Shown here: positions 63,224-64,000 of the stretch, piece by piece
Numbering within the stretch: the first letter of the stretch is position 1
Layout: the number at the start of each line of letters is the position of its first letter
NCBI GenBank assembly: GCA_003104995.1
Contig: PQAO01000007.1
Coordinates: 104,565 to 168,564 of the forward strand
DNA length: 64,000 nt
DNA from: Dehalococcoidia bacterium
GTDB taxonomy: Bacteria; Chloroflexota; Dehalococcoidia; Tepidiformales; Tepidiformaceae
Reading direction: 5' to 3'
The notes under the pieces: model-generated
Database searches by the model: none
Told to the model about the DNA's origin: nothing
The model's input: only the letters and a program-made list of their open reading frames with translations
Program-made: the position numbers and the translations under genes

Positions 63224-64000
63224 ATGACCAGGTCCGCCACGCGCGCCGGCGAATCAACGAGTGGGAGCAGCTACCGGGACAAGTGGGACTGGGACTCCGT
63301 CCACTGGGGAACCCATTGCGTCGACTGCTATCCGGGCGACTGCCCGGTCCGTGTGTATGTGAAGGACGGCGTTGTCGTCCGCGAAGAGCAGTCGGGGACC
63401 ATCGCCACCGTCGAGGAGGGCGTGCCGGACTTCAACCCGATGGGCTGCCAGAAGGGAGCCTCCTGGAGCAGGTCTCTGTACGGACCGGACCGGGTCCAAT
63501 ATCCACTGAAGCGCGCGGGCGAACGCGGCGAGGGGAAGTGGGAGCGCATCTCCTGGGACCAGGCACTCACGGAAATCGCCACGTCGATGGTGGATGCCAT
63601 CGAGAACGACGGTTCGGCCTCCATCGTCCAGGAAGGCACGCCCGAAGCCGGCGGCAGCATGGCCTCCGGCCGCTTCCGGTCTGTTGTTGGCACGCACATC
63701 CTGGACCTCCAGGGTTCGTTCAACGACTTCTCGATCGGCCTCTACGAGACCTTCGGCAAGTTCAGTCCCACCTCCTCCGCCGATGACTGGTTCAAGTCCG
63801 AAGTGATCCTGCTCTGGCACATGAACCCGGTGTACACCCGCATCGCGCTCTACCACTTCATTGCCGAGGCGAGGTACAACGGCGCAGAGGTGGTGAACAT
63901 CTCCCCCGACATCAACGCCTCGCACACCCACGCCGACTACCAGGTGCCGATCAATGGGGCCGCTGACCCTGCATTCGGGCTCGCGCTGGTCCAGGTGATG
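63224..64000 (+). CDS. molybdopterin oxidoreductase, DMSO-reductase family (3' partial)
   Basis: An open frame of 259 codons runs to the window end; ATG 63224 follows GGGGGAAGG. The N-terminal cluster motif is THCVDCYPGDCPVRVYV (a His immediately before C-x2-C-x4-C) and a fourth Cys in MGCQKG about 35 residues later, the [4Fe-4S] site of the molybdopterin (bis-MGD) family. WERISWDQALTEIA, LWHMNPVYTR and NISPDINASHTHADYQVPI follow the cofactor-domain pattern. The neighbourhood of ETF and a flavoenzyme suggests it feeds or accepts electrons from ETF. No twin-arginine signal is seen, so it may be cytoplasmic. The substrate is unknown; type II members oxidise hydrocarbons or sterols. Confidence 0.85.
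   Translation, partial: MTRSATRAGESTSGSSYRDKWDWDSVHWGTHCVDCYPGDCPVRVYVKDGVVVREEQSGTIATVEEGVPDFNPMGCQKGASWSRSLYGPDRVQYPLKRAGERGEGKWERISWDQALTEIATSMVDAIENDGSASIVQEGTPEAGGSMASGRFRSVVGTHILDLQGSFNDFSIGLYETFGKFSPTSSADDWFKSEVILLWHMNPVYTRIALYHFIAEARYNGAEVVNISPDINASHTHADYQVPINGAADPAFGLALVQVM

Noticed and set aside
1..64000. tRNA, rRNA, CRISPR arrays, insertion sequences
   Set aside because: No region showed cloverleaf-like, repeat-spacer or transposase features by eye; gaps are nearly all under 330 bases. A tRNAscan or HMM search would be the decisive check.

Overview
This is a compact, GC-rich bacterial window with short intergenic gaps and frequent 4-base start/stop overlaps. No rRNA, tRNA, CRISPR array, insertion sequence or prophage gene was recognised. 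Gene content (acyl-CoA dehydrogenases, an LLM flavin oxidoreductase, a single-chain acyl-CoA carboxylase, an NADH:flavin oxidoreductase with ETF and a molybdenum enzyme, the GlgE alpha-glucan route, lipoproteins with Gly/Asp-rich linkers) suggests a heterotrophic, largely aerobic bacterium. My best guess is Chloroflexota (Dehalococcoidia/Tepidiforma-like), or else an actinobacterium-like lineage. That placement is inference, because no marker gene settles it.

Layout. 1-4.7 kb: end of an alpha/beta hydrolase, a secreted repeat protein, a polysaccharide flippase and a membrane-anchored protein with two copies of a WPDGC-type domain. 4.8-7.7 kb (minus): FecCD-type ABC importer for a siderophore, haem or corrinoid. 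7.8-14 kb: small metabolic genes (7-TM protein, flavin reductase, methyltransferase, GNAT, Uma2, acyl-CoA dehydrogenase, HAD and histidine phosphatases). 14-21.4 kb (minus): orphan NuoB, zinc-ribbon protein, EVE protein, RibD, hydrolase, LLM oxidoreductase, SufR-like regulator and a globin-coupled chemotaxis-type sensor.

21.7-37.3 kb (plus): an SbcD/SbcC-like nuclease pair without a zinc hook; a Zn/Mn ABC transporter operon behind a strong inverted repeat, whose ATPase appears to start at ATA; an acyl-CoA dehydrogenase plus APH-type kinase resembling split ACAD10/11 (LvaA/LvaC-like); and an AddB/AddA-type helicase-nuclease. 37.3-41.4 kb (minus): a GrdB/PrdB-family protein with an in-frame TGA at the UxxC position followed by a SECIS-like hairpin (the strongest unusual signal here), then a STAS-like protein, a GlcD-type FAD enzyme, a carboxymuconolactone-decarboxylase-family protein and a PilZ protein.

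41.5-45 kb: single-chain biotin-dependent acyl-CoA carboxylase. 45-53 kb (minus): glgE, treS-maltokinase fusion and glgB, preceded by three small genes, one overlapping glgE by 4 bases. Together the enzymes convert trehalose to maltose, maltose 1-phosphate, linear alpha-glucan and branched glucan. 53-59 kb: M20 peptidase, fatty-acid desaturase, YbhB-like protein, SRAP protein, two unknowns and an aldo/keto reductase. 59.3-64 kb (plus): 2,4-dienoyl-CoA-reductase-like flavoenzyme, divergent EtfA and EtfB, and the start of a DMSO-reductase-family molybdopterin enzyme that runs off the window; these look like one oxidation/electron-transfer unit.
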